A DNA stretch of 8,810 bases, taken from Trueperaceae bacterium. Lineage in GTDB: Bacteria; Deinococcota; Deinococci; Deinococcales; Trueperaceae. The stretch's first letter is position 1, and the number at the start of each line of letters is the position of its first letter. Shown here in pieces: positions 1 to 6,710 of the stretch. The notes beneath the pieces were generated by a model that worked only from the letters and a program-made list of their open reading frames with translations, searched no databases and was not told where the DNA came from. Position numbers and translations under genes: made by a program. Location: the NCBI GenBank assembly GCA_024636105.1, contig JAGXHO010000114.1, positions 1 to 8,810 of the forward strand. Reading direction: 5' to 3'.

Positions 1-144
1 CCCTGGAGCTACCCGATCCCGAGCGCGGCGGAGGTGCCGATCTTGACCGAGCGGCTGCTGGAGCGGGGGTTGGCGGAGGGTGAGGTGGTGGGGGTGATTG
101 GGGAGAACGCGCTCTCGTTCTTGGGGAGGGGTTGGGGCGGGTGA
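1..144 (+). CDS. Membrane dipeptidase-like protein (peptidase M19), C-terminal end only
   Basis: The window opens inside a gene, and frame 1 reads 47 codons to TGA at 142-144. The segment from Leu15 to Phe40, with LTERLLERGL followed by a short helix and IGENALSF, matches the usual end of the M19 renal/membrane dipeptidase family. There a helix with Leu-Leu-x-Arg-Gly is followed by a Gly-x-Asn-x-x-Arg/Ser-Phe element just before the C-terminus. Family members are zinc enzymes that hydrolyse dipeptides. The metal ligands lie further upstream and are outside the window, so activity cannot be judged. The call rests on a short tail and is moderate in confidence. A dipeptidase here fits the two M24 peptidases and the peptide importer that follow. 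Confidence 0.6.
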   Translation, partial: PWSYPIPSAAEVPILTERLLERGLAEGEVVGVIGENALSFLGRGWGG

Positions 145-186
145 TTCGGGCTGCGCGCTGGCTACGTCGCGGCGGTAGCGCCGCCG

Positions 187-606
187 TCACGGCGCCCGCG
201 CCCGCTCGACCGAATTGAACGCCGGTGCGAGCCGCAGGGCGAACACGGCCAACACCAAGAGCGAGGCGCCCGTAGCCAAGAACGCGGGAGCGTAACCCAC
301 GCCGCCCACGACGAGGCCCATGGCGATTGGGGCCAGGGCGTAGGACGTGGATAATCCAGGCTCAACAGCGCACCGATCGCCGCCGCGGTGAAGCCGTGTT
401 CAAGCAGGCTTGGAGGCGAGAAAGCTTGGCGTACCGCGATTGCGGTCAACACGCCGCAGCTCCGCAGCACGGCGAGTTGCAGGTCGATGTTGCCACCGGA
501 GATGCCGCGGCGCTGCCGGAAGGAGTCGCGGCCAGCCGGTAAGGTCGGCAGCAGGAAGACCGTGTCGCCACGCATGATCAGCCCCAGTCGCTGCGACGCC
601 CATCGT
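187..606 (-). pseudogene. Degraded major facilitator superfamily (MFS) transporter
   Basis: Two minus-strand frames each carry part of an MFS permease. The first (about 606 down to 365) reads QRLGLIMRGDTVFLLP, then a polar loop with FRQRRGISGG. It continues with LRSCGVLTAIAVRQAF and LLEHGFTAAAIGALLSL, which resembles helix 6, the central loop and helices 7-8. From about 355 the similarity moves to another frame, SYALAPIAMGLVVGGVGY then APAFLATGASLLVLAVFAL, which resembles helices 11-12. That frame ends at the stop at 187-189. About 130 codons remain, whereas intact transporters have around 400. The middle of the C-terminal half is missing, the frames do not join, and a TAA lies in the first frame near 624. 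I read this as a decayed gene with an internal deletion. Substrate is unknown. A sequencing indel would explain the frame change but not the missing helices. Confidence 0.55.
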
Positions 607-753
607 GACGGATGTGCCCGTGGTTATCCTTGAGCCCTCGCTCGGCCCCGTTGGGCTCGGTGCCCAGCGTCAATGGACGCATGGGAATGGGTCCTACCTC
701 AGCCGCATGAGACGTCGTCGATCCTCGCAGCCACAGCGTGCGTGAACACGAAA
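607..753. other. Intergenic leader of the plus-strand M24 gene
   Basis: No convincing gene is visible here on either strand. No clear -35/-10 pair could be placed, although the promoter of the downstream peptidase should lie here. The only small symmetry is GGTCCTACC at 690-698, which loosely resembles GGTNNNNACC upstream of the binding-protein operon. Confidence 0.4.
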
Positions 754-754
754 C

Positions 755-758
755 GGAG
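755..758 (+). promoter_or_regulatory. Ribosome binding site GGAG deciding the start of the first M24 gene
   Basis: GGAG at 755-758 lies 8 nt before ATG 767. An in-frame GTG at 758 overlaps this motif and would have no ribosome binding site of its own, so ATG 767 is the better start. The paralog's N-terminus supports this, since both proteins then begin MLLNK. Confidence 0.7.
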
Positions 759-766
759 TGGACGGA

Positions 767-1909
767 ATGCTGTTGAACAAAGCGAAGGCCTACACGATGA
801 TGCTCGAGCAGGACCTTGACGCGCTGGTCCTCGCCTACACGGAGAACGTCATGTACTTCAGCGACTTCCTTCGTGTGCGGAGCAACCGGACCAAGTCGCG
901 GCCGTCCTACGTGGTCTTCTTCCGCGACGAGGCCCTCGTGCCTGCGTTCCTCGTGCCCCACCAGGACTACCTGGATTCCCGCGAACACACGTGGATCGAG
1001 GATGTTCGCCGAACCTCGGAATATGAGGTCCCCGGGCAGACGCAGATCGCTCACGACAGGCCGGCGCTGGTCGCTCGCGTGATCGCGGAGAGGGGGCTCC
1101 GCGCCGGCAGAATCGGATTCGAGGATCAGAGTCTGCCCTTCGGCAGCTACCAGCAACTGCGCGCGAACCTGTCTGCGTTCGAGCTGGTGCCGGCCAGCGA
1201 CCTCGTGAAGCGGCTGCGTGCGGTCAAGAGCGACACGGAGCTCGGACTCATTCGTGAGGCGATGAGGCTCACCGAAGTCGCCGGGGCCGCAATTCTTGAT
1301 TCGGTGCGACCGGGCGTTTCAGAGCGGGAGCTCGCGGTGATCGCGGAGGAGGCCGCGGTCGCCGGCGGTGCGGATGGCCTAGCGTTCGTCATCGTTGCGG
1401 CCCAGGAGCGCGGTGCGGTCGTGCATGGGGCGCCGACCGATTACCGCCTGCAGACCGGCGACGTCCTCCGATTCGACCTGGGCGCCACGTGCAACGGCTT
1501 CAGCGGTGACCTGGCCCGCACGGTCGTGGTGGGCGATACGGCCAGCGAGGCGCATGCGCGCCACTACGGCGCGCTTCGGGCAGCGGTGGAAGCCGGGATC
1601 GCCGCGATCGCCCCCGGGGTGACGGCGGGCGAGGTCTACGACGCGCAGATGCGCGCGGGGCGGCAGATCGACCCGGAGCTGTCGCGCGAGCACGCGGGCC
1701 ATGGTTTGGGGCTCGAGGTCCACGAGGAGCCGATGATCGTCTCGGGGAGCGATTTCGTCCTGGAGGCCGGGATGGTCGTCATGATCGAGAACGCGAGGTA
1801 CCTGCCGGGGAAGGCGGGGTACCAGCTGGAGGACCTTGTACGGGTCACGCCCACGGGGGGCGAAGTGCTCACCACCCTGCCCCGCGATCTGGTCATCAGC
1901 CAGCGCTGA
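767..1909 (+). CDS. M24 family metallopeptidase (Xaa-Pro dipeptidase/aminopeptidase P type), paralog A
   Basis: This 380-residue protein has the two-domain pita-bread architecture. An N-terminal creatinase-type domain (about 1-145, starting MLLNKAKA) is followed by the catalytic domain (about 155-380). All five expected metal ligands are present: Asp237 in RFDLG, Asp248 in SGDLARTVVVG, His312 in EHAGHGLGLEVHEEP, Glu341 in MIENARY and Glu355 in GYQLEDL. The catalytic-type histidines His220 (VVHGAP) and His319 (HEEP) are also there. The family usually cleaves the bond before or after proline with two Mn or Co ions, but some members (creatinase, DMSP lyase DddP, ectoine hydrolase) act on other substrates, so the substrate is open. 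No signal peptide is seen, so it is cytoplasmic. It is transcribed alone and converges on the GntR gene, overlapping it by 14 bp. It is a close paralog of the peptidase at 3634-4773. Confidence 0.9.
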   Translation: MLLNKAKAYTMMLEQDLDALVLAYTENVMYFSDFLRVRSNRTKSRPSYVVFFRDEALVPAFLVPHQDYLDSREHTWIEDVRRTSEYEVPGQTQIAHDRPALVARVIAERGLRAGRIGFEDQSLPFGSYQQLRANLSAFELVPASDLVKRLRAVKSDTELGLIREAMRLTEVAGAAILDSVRPGVSERELAVIAEEAAVAGGADGLAFVIVAAQERGAVVHGAPTDYRLQTGDVLRFDLGATCNGFSGDLARTVVVGDTASEAHARHYGALRAAVEAGIAAIAPGVTAGEVYDAQMRAGRQIDPELSREHAGHGLGLEVHEEPMIVSGSDFVLEAGMVVMIENARYLPGKAGYQLEDLVRVTPTGGEVLTTLPRDLVISQR

Positions 1910-2831
1910 CCTCCGCCGACCCCTTGGCCTCCCGCAACCGCAGCACCTCCCGCAGGTACGCCAACGACGTCGGCTCGATCTGGTATCGGACGGTCAGCAC
2001 CTGGCCGGGTGGCTGCCACGAGGCCACCGTCGGATGGATCGAGTGGCTGTCGACGACGATGTCGGCATCGAGCGCGGCCGCGCACGCTTCGGCCTCGTCG
2101 ACGACGTGCGCGGCAAACGGCTCGAGCCGGGTGTAGGTCGTCACCATGCGCACGAAACGCTCGAGCGTCTGGGTGTTCGAGGCCACCACCGCCACGCGCG
2201 CGTCCGACGGGAAGCGCGCGAACGCCACGAGCGTCTCGGAGGTGGGCACGACGTTCACCGCAACCACCAGCGTGCTCGCGCCGACCGCGGCTTCGACCTC
2301 TTCGAGGTGGAACGGGGTGGTGATGAAGAACCCGGGCTCGACTGGATGCGCGACGAGGTGATGGGGCAGCTCGTCGACCATCATCGGCCGCACCGGAGCC
2401 TCGAGGAGCGTGCTCAGGCTCGCGGAGAGTTCCTCGCCGTCCCGCGGGCTGCACTCGACGAACCAGAGCGCCGGCCCTTCGCCCTCGTAGGCGGCCGCTT
2501 CGGCCTCGGTGGTCAGGCGCACCCAGTCCCGTCGGGTGAGCCCAAGGCGCCTAGCCTGGATCGCCAGCGAACGCGCGCTCGCGTAGAGCTGATCGGCGGC
2601 GCGCCCGTCGGTGTCCGGCACCGAGACGACGTACGTCCCGCGGCCCTGAACGGCGCGCAAGACGCCGTCTTGCACGAGGTCGGACACCGCGCGGGCGGCG
2701 GTGTTGGGGTGCATGCCGAACTCGTCGGCCAGCGAGCGGACGCCCGGCAAGCGGCTGCCGACGGGGTAATCGCCCGTTCGCAGCCGCTCGAGGAGCGCTT
2801 GCTTGAGAAGACCGATCTTTCCTGTCGACAT
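1896..2831 (-). CDS. GntR-family transcriptional regulator with an unassigned effector domain
   Basis: This 311-residue protein begins with a clear GntR winged helix-turn-helix at about residues 6-70. It has LLERLRTGDYPVGSRLPG, then VRSLADEFGMHPNTAARAV for the recognition helix and the wing GRGTYVV. The remaining 230 residues look like alternating strands and helices (for example ALWFVECSP, GFFITTPFH, VAVVASNTQTLERF, DADIVVDSHS). They match neither the FCD nor the UTRA effector domain by eye, so its ligand cannot be named. It is the last gene of the minus-strand operon, 8 nt after the dehydrogenase-like gene, and its ATG has only a weak ribosome binding site. A regulator at the end of the operon it probably controls would be autoregulated. 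Its 3' end overlaps the end of the convergent M24 gene by 14 bp, so no terminator fits between them. Confidence 0.85.
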   Translation of the reverse strand: MSTGKIGLLKQALLERLRTGDYPVGSRLPGVRSLADEFGMHPNTAARAVSDLVQDGVLRAVQGRGTYVVSVPDTDGRAADQLYASARSLAIQARRLGLTRRDWVRLTTEAEAAAYEGEGPALWFVECSPRDGEELSASLSTLLEAPVRPMMVDELPHHLVAHPVEPGFFITTPFHLEEVEAAVGASTLVVAVNVVPTSETLVAFARFPSDARVAVVASNTQTLERFVRMVTTYTRLEPFAAHVVDEAEACAAALDADIVVDSHSIHPTVASWQPPGQVLTVRYQIEPTSLAYLREVLRLREAKGSAEVSAG

Positions 2832-2839
2832 CGCTTCGA

Positions 2840-3637
2840 TCAGGCTACCGCGAGGTCGCGCAGCGTGGCGATCGCCGACGCCGCGGCGAGGTACGAGGTG
2901 CGGGGGTTCGATGGGCTTGGGTTCGAAGCGATGCGAACCTCGAGGCTCGCGACGTCGCCTTCGACCTCGATGAGCTGCTCGGTGCGCTTCGCGGCCGGGT
3001 CGGACCGGACCACGACCTTCGTGCGGTCGGGGCCGATGCCGGCGAGGCTCAGGGCGATGGCGACGTTGACGTTCGCGGGAAAGCCCGCGACGGCTTCGCG
3101 GGCGCTTCCCTCGAACACGGTCAGCGCGCGGTCCTCGGGAAGCTCGATGCCGTGTTCGATCAGGTACGGCGCGCCGCGGATGCCGGCGGGCGCTTTGGTC
3201 GTGGTGATCGACACCCGTTGCACCGCGCCGGCCGCAGCGATCGCGCGCACGGCGTCGAGGCCGCCGATCCCGCCGCTGGGGAGCACCACCCGCACGTCGC
3301 GGGCGAGCGCCGCGCGGTGGGCCGCCTCGACCTCGGGATCGATCATCGCGCCGATGCTCATGACGACCGTCGACACGCCGGCGGCCCAGAGCCGCGGGAC
3401 GTGGGCCCGGACGGCGGCTCCTCCGGCGGCCTCGAGCACCCAGTCGAGATCGAGGGTCGCCAGCTCTTCGGGGCCTACCGTCCGGGCGCCGATGCGTTCG
3501 GCGAGCGCCTGGGCCGACGCCGACCCGGGATGGGAGCCCGCGACCGCGACGATGTCGACACCCGGCATGCGGCCGGCCGCGGCGGCCCCGCCCACCAGGG
3601 CGCCGATGCCTCCGGCGCCCAGCAGGCCGACCTTCAC
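2840..3637 (-). CDS. Aspartate dehydrogenase-family (NadX/DUF108-like) NAD(P)-binding protein with altered catalytic motif
   Basis: This 265-residue protein starts at a GTG that overlaps the preceding stop as GTGA. A Rossmann nucleotide-binding loop GAGGIG lies at residues 7-12. It is followed by family landmarks: VVMSIGAM near 91-98, LPSGGIGGLDAVRA near 119-132, FEGSAREAV near 175-183, FPANVNVAIALSLAG near 186-200, and NPSPSNPRTSYLAA near 239-252. This order and length match L-aspartate dehydrogenase, which interconverts aspartate and iminoaspartate/oxaloacetate with NAD(P). The family's Asn-x-His element before the EVEG-like strand, whose histidine I recall as catalytic (His189 of the Archaeoglobus enzyme), reads Thr219-Glu-Gln221 here. 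The fold assignment is firm, but aspartate dehydrogenase activity is doubtful. No nadA or nadC is nearby, and the context is peptide catabolism rather than NAD synthesis. Confidence 0.82.
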   Translation of the reverse strand: MKVGLLGAGGIGALVGGAAAAGRMPGVDIVAVAGSHPGSASAQALAERIGARTVGPEELATLDLDWVLEAAGGAAVRAHVPRLWAAGVSTVVMSIGAMIDPEVEAAHRAALARDVRVVLPSGGIGGLDAVRAIAAAGAVQRVSITTTKAPAGIRGAPYLIEHGIELPEDRALTVFEGSAREAVAGFPANVNVAIALSLAGIGPDRTKVVVRSDPAAKRTEQLIEVEGDVASLEVRIASNPSPSNPRTSYLAAASAIATLRDLAVA

Positions 3638-4773
3638 TGGCCCAGCACCAGTTCGCGCGGCACGTCCGTCATCAGCCGTGGGCCGTCCCTGGTCACGTGC
3701 ACCAAGTCTTCGAGCTGGTACCCGGCTTCGCCGGCGACGTAGCGACCGTTCTCGATCATCACGACCATGCCCTCCTCGAGGGCGAAGGTGCTGTCGTCGT
3801 GCAGCATCGGCTCCTCGTGGACCTCGAGGCCCATCCCGTGACCACAGTGTTCGCGGGTGAGGTCCGGAAGCAGCTTCTGGCCGGCGGCCATCTGCGCGCG
3901 GTACACCTCGCCCGCGGTCGCGCCCGGAACGCAGGCGGCGATCCCGGCTTGCACCGCGTCGTAGACGGCCTGATAGCGGTTGCGATCGGTGTCGCTGGGT
4001 TCGCCGCCGACGACGAACGTGCGGGCGAAGTCGCCTGGGTACCCCATGTAGTACGCGCCCATGTCGAAGCGGTTGACTTCGCCGGCCCGGATGGCCCGAT
4101 CGCTCGGGATGCCGTGCACGATAGCGCCGTTCACGCCGGTCCCGATGATCAGGAACTTGACCGACTCGGCGCCCGCGCCCATCATCGCGTCCTTGGCGGC
4201 CGCCGCGAGCTGCTTCTCGGTCACGCCGACGCGCGCCTCGGCCAGCACGGCGCGCGCGCCGGCCTGCGTGATGTCCATCGCCGTCTGGATGCGGCGCAGC
4301 TCCTCGGGGCTCTTGATCGCGCGCAGCCGGGCGATCACATCGCTGGCCGGGACGAGTTCGAACGACGGAAGATGCTGTTCGAGGCGCCGGAAGATGTCGA
4401 CGTAGAGGCTGAGGTTCTCGTACCCGACGCGCCCACTCGTCAAGCCGCGCTCCGCGAGGATCGCCGCGACCGCTTTCTCCTTCTCCCAGATCACGTTGGG
4501 CCGGCCGGGAATCCGGTACTCGGCGGTCGCGCGGACGTCCTCGATCCACGTGTCGCGCACGACGTCGTCGATGTCCTGGTGCGGGACCAGGTACGCGGTG
4601 GGGAGGTCGTCGCGGGCGAAGAAGATCGTGTAGTACGGCCGCGACTTGAGGACGGCGCTGTTGACGTGCAGGAAGTCGCCAAAATAGATGTTGTTCTCGG
4701 TGTAGGTCATGACGAGGGCGTCGAGGCCGGCCTCGCGCATCAGCTCTTGGGCTTTGGGTTTGTTCAGCAGCAT
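3634..4773 (-). CDS. M24 family metallopeptidase (Xaa-Pro dipeptidase/aminopeptidase P type), paralog B
   Basis: This 379-residue cytoplasmic protein starts at ATG 4773, preceded by a strong AAGGAG. It has the creatinase-like N-terminal domain (about 1-145) and the M24 catalytic domain. The metal ligands are Asp237 (RFDMG), Asp248 (PGDFARTFVVGG), His312 (EHCGHGMGLEVHEEP), Glu341 (MIENGRY) and Glu355 (GYQLEDL). His220 (IVHGIP) and His319 complete the active site. These numbers equal those of paralog A, so the two proteins align almost without gaps, and 19 of the first 30 residues are identical. Around the first aspartates the pocket differs: MGAYYMGYPGD here, LGATCNGFSGD in paralog A. The gene lies 20 nt after the DppC-like permease and overlaps the dehydrogenase-like gene by 4 nt. 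This suggests it acts on the imported compound and passes its product on. The exact substrate cannot be read from sequence. Confidence 0.9.
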   Translation of the reverse strand: MLLNKPKAQELMREAGLDALVMTYTENNIYFGDFLHVNSAVLKSRPYYTIFFARDDLPTAYLVPHQDIDDVVRDTWIEDVRATAEYRIPGRPNVIWEKEKAVAAILAERGLTSGRVGYENLSLYVDIFRRLEQHLPSFELVPASDVIARLRAIKSPEELRRIQTAMDITQAGARAVLAEARVGVTEKQLAAAAKDAMMGAGAESVKFLIIGTGVNGAIVHGIPSDRAIRAGEVNRFDMGAYYMGYPGDFARTFVVGGEPSDTDRNRYQAVYDAVQAGIAACVPGATAGEVYRAQMAAGQKLLPDLTREHCGHGMGLEVHEEPMLHDDSTFALEEGMVVMIENGRYVAGEAGYQLEDLVHVTRDGPRLMTDVPRELVLGQ

Positions 4774-4779
4774 CGTGGG

Positions 4780-4785
4780 CTCCTT
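4780..4785 (-). promoter_or_regulatory. Strong ribosome binding site AAGGAG for M24 paralog B
   Basis: On the minus strand AAGGAG lies 6 nt before ATG 4773. It fixes the start and discards a longer upstream extension of the open frame, which would run through the permease gene in another frame. Confidence 0.75.
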
Positions 4786-4793
4786 GGTGGGGT

Positions 4794-5651
4794 TCAGTAG
4801 CGAAGGGACGGGTCGAGGAGGTCGCGCAGGTCGTCCGCGAGGACGATGAACGCGAGGCTGACGAGCAGGATGGCGACGCCCGGAAGCGTCGTGTACCACC
4901 ACGCTTGCAGGAAGTAGTTGCGGCCTTGGGTGACGAGCGAGCCGAGCTCCGGCGAGGGTGGCGCCGCGCCCAAGCCGAGGAACGAGAAGCTGGCCGTCGC
5001 GAGGATGGCGACGGAGACGTCCAGGCTCATCTTCACGGCGATGGGGGTGAAGGCGTTCGGCAGCAGGTGGCGGGCCATGATGCGGCCCGAGCGCGCGCCC
5101 AGCGCGGCGGCGGCCTCGACGTACGGCAGCTCGCGCAGCTGGAGCACCTGCCCGCGGGCGAGGCGCGCGTACTGCGGCCACCACACGAGCGCCAGGGCGA
5201 TCATCGAGTTGCGCAGCCCCGGACCGAGGACCGTGACGATCGCCATCGCCATGATGAGCGACGGGAACGCGATGAACATGTCGGCGATGCGCATGAGGAC
5301 CAGGTCGAAGCCGCGCCCCAGGTAGCCCGCGACGATGCCGACGGGGATGCCGACGAGGGCGGTGAGGACGACGATGCCGAGCGACGCGCTAAGCGACAGG
5401 CGGATGCCGTGGATCACCCGGCTGTACAGGTCGCGGCCGAGCTCGTCGGTGCCGAACCACGCCGCGGCCGACGGCGGCTGAAGGCGCTGGCCGATGTTGA
5501 ACCCGAGCGGGTCGTGGGTCGCGAACCATTGCGGCACCACGGCGATCGCGAGCGAGAGCAGCACGAGCGTGAACGCGACCCAACCGAGGATGGACAAGCG
5601 CGCCCAACGCGGCAATCGGCGGCGACGCACCGCGGCCGTAGTGGTGGTCAC
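4794..5651 (-). CDS. Peptide ABC transporter permease, DppC/OppC type
   Basis: This 285-residue inner-membrane protein starts at a GTG overlapping the stop of the upstream permease as GTGA. A basic N-terminus (VRRRRLPRW) precedes a first membrane helix at about 22-42. The loop WFGTDELGRDLYSRVIHG (about 65-82) is typical of DppC/OppC subunits. It is followed by helices near 85-110, 120-143, 148-165, 205-228 and 255-275. The cytoplasmic EAA loop, which contacts the ATPase, is EAAAALGARSGRIMARHLLP at about 179-198. The subunit would pair with the DppB-like permease to form the channel of an oligopeptide or related importer. Some relatives carry nickel, opines or glycosides, so peptide transport is likely but not proven. 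The GTG start is chosen because upstream codons read through the DppB-like gene out of frame. Confidence 0.92.
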   Translation of the reverse strand: MTTTTAAVRRRRLPRWARLSILGWVAFTLVLLSLAIAVVPQWFATHDPLGFNIGQRLQPPSAAAWFGTDELGRDLYSRVIHGIRLSLSASLGIVVLTALVGIPVGIVAGYLGRGFDLVLMRIADMFIAFPSLIMAMAIVTVLGPGLRNSMIALALVWWPQYARLARGQVLQLRELPYVEAAAALGARSGRIMARHLLPNAFTPIAVKMSLDVSVAILATASFSFLGLGAAPPSPELGSLVTQGRNYFLQAWWYTTLPGVAILLVSLAFIVLADDLRDLLDPSLRY

Positions 5652-6655
5652 GAGAGCCGCACCCTGGGATCGATCCACGTGTAGCTGAGGTCGACGAGGA
5701 GGTTGACCAGGGCGTAGATTAGCGTCGCCCAGACGGTGAACCCCATGACGACCGGGAAGTCGAGCTGCCGCAACGCGGTGAACGCGTAGCGGCCGACGCC
5801 CGGCCACGCGAAGATCGTCTCGGTCAACACGGCGCCGCTGAACATCTGGCCAAGGCGCAGGCCGATCACGGTGACGATGGGGATGAGGGCGTTTCGCAGC
5901 GCGTGCTTCCAAACCACGACACTCTCACGAAGTCCCTTGCTCCGCGCCGTGCGCACGTAGTTGCTCGAGAGCACGTCGAGCAGGCTCGAGCGCGTCATGC
6001 GCGCGACGATGCCCAGGGTCAGGGTCGAGAGCGCGATGGCGGGCAGCACGAGGTGGTGGGCCGCCGACGCGAACAGGTCCCACCGGCCGGCGATGAGGGC
6101 GTCCCACGTGTAGAAGCCGGTCACGGTGGGCGGCGGGTTGAAGGTGCTCGCAAGGCGACCCCCCGCCGGGAACCAGCCGAGCGCCCGGAAGAAGACGAGT
6201 TGGAGGACGAGGCCGAGCCAAAAGACGGGCATCGAGAGACCGACGAGCGAGAGCAGGCGCGAGACCTGGTCGATCCAGGTTCCGCGATAGAAGGCGGCGA
6301 CGACGCCGAGCAGGAACCCGAAGACCACGGCGATCGCCAGGCTCGGGATGAGGAGTTCGACGGTCGCGGGGACGAACGCGCTCAGGTCTTTGAGCACCGG
6401 CGTGCGCGAAACGATCGACGTTCCGAAGTCGCCACGCGCGACCGCCTCGACGTACCGGACGTACTGAACGAGCACCGGTTGGTCGAGCCCGCGCTCCCTG
6501 CGGTAGTTGGCGACCTGGCTCTCGGTGGCGTCGGGACCGAGCGCAGCGCGCGCCGGGTCCGAGGGGACCAGCGTCGCGAGGGCGAAGGTGACCGTGACGG
6601 CCCCCAGCACGGTGAGGAGCAGGAAACCGAGGCGGCGAACGATGAAGGTGGTCAT
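5648..6655 (-). CDS. Peptide ABC transporter permease, DppB/OppB type
   Basis: This 335-residue inner-membrane protein has six predicted helices, at about 9-31, 98-123, 135-157, 200-222, 257-279 and 303-326. Features typical of DppB are VPSDPARAALG after helix 1, RERGLDQPVLVQYVRYV at about 53-69, GDFGTS at 75-80, and the EAA-type loop YVRTARSKGLRESVVVWKHA at about 233-252. The segment ETIFAWPGVGRY at about 279-290 is also characteristic. It forms a heterodimeric pore with the DppC-like subunit, whose start codon overlaps its stop. Its ATG is preceded by GGAG with only a 3-nt spacer, which is short and suggests modest initiation. It follows the binding-protein gene after a 55-nt gap that holds a strong hairpin. 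No ATPase gene is found in the window. Confidence 0.92.
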   Translation of the reverse strand: MTTFIVRRLGFLLLTVLGAVTVTFALATLVPSDPARAALGPDATESQVANYRRERGLDQPVLVQYVRYVEAVARGDFGTSIVSRTPVLKDLSAFVPATVELLIPSLAIAVVFGFLLGVVAAFYRGTWIDQVSRLLSLVGLSMPVFWLGLVLQLVFFRALGWFPAGGRLASTFNPPPTVTGFYTWDALIAGRWDLFASAAHHLVLPAIALSTLTLGIVARMTRSSLLDVLSSNYVRTARSKGLRESVVVWKHALRNALIPIVTVIGLRLGQMFSGAVLTETIFAWPGVGRYAFTALRQLDFPVVMGFTVWATLIYALVNLLVDLSYTWIDPRVRLS

Positions 6656-6668
6656 GGGCTCCGAAGGG

Positions 6669-6697
6669 CGTGGCGGCCCCTAGGTGGGGCCGCCACG
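6669..6697 (-). terminator. 12-bp perfect hairpin between the binding-protein and permease genes
   Basis: The arms CGTGGCGGCCCC (6669-6680) and GGGGCCGCCACG (6686-6697) are exact reverse complements around a 5-nt loop. On the transcribed strand no T-run follows, so this is not a full intrinsic terminator. In ABC operons a hairpin just after the binding-protein gene commonly protects that part of the mRNA or partly stops transcription. The binding protein is then made in excess over the permeases. That role is inferred here from position and structure. Confidence 0.7.
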
Positions 6698-6710
6698 AGG
6701 ATCGTTCGCT

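Noticed and set aside
632..658. GAGCCC/GGGCTC inverted repeat as a terminator
   Set aside because: It has only 6 bp with a 15-nt loop and no T-run, so it is weak and expected by chance at this GC content.
578..1156. 192-codon minus-strand open frame over the start of M24 A
   Set aside because: It is antisense to the N-terminal domain of M24 A, and nothing in the product is recognisable.
767..1909. Ectoine hydrolase (DoeA/EutD) or creatinase identity for the M24 proteins
   Set aside because: No ectoine or creatine pathway partners are present, and the N-terminal domain does not match what I recall of DoeA. The family call is kept without a specific substrate.
1836..3860. Very long open frame (674 codons) on the plus strand
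   Set aside because: It is antisense to the GntR, dehydrogenase-like and M24 B genes. Its product is Arg/Ala/Pro-rich low-complexity sequence without domains, a common by-product of GC-rich coding DNA.
3638..4549. N-terminal extension of the dehydrogenase-like protein to 569 residues
   Set aside because: The extra part reads through the M24 B gene in another frame and is Arg-rich nonsense. The Rossmann motif begins just after GTG 3637, which overlaps the M24 B stop.
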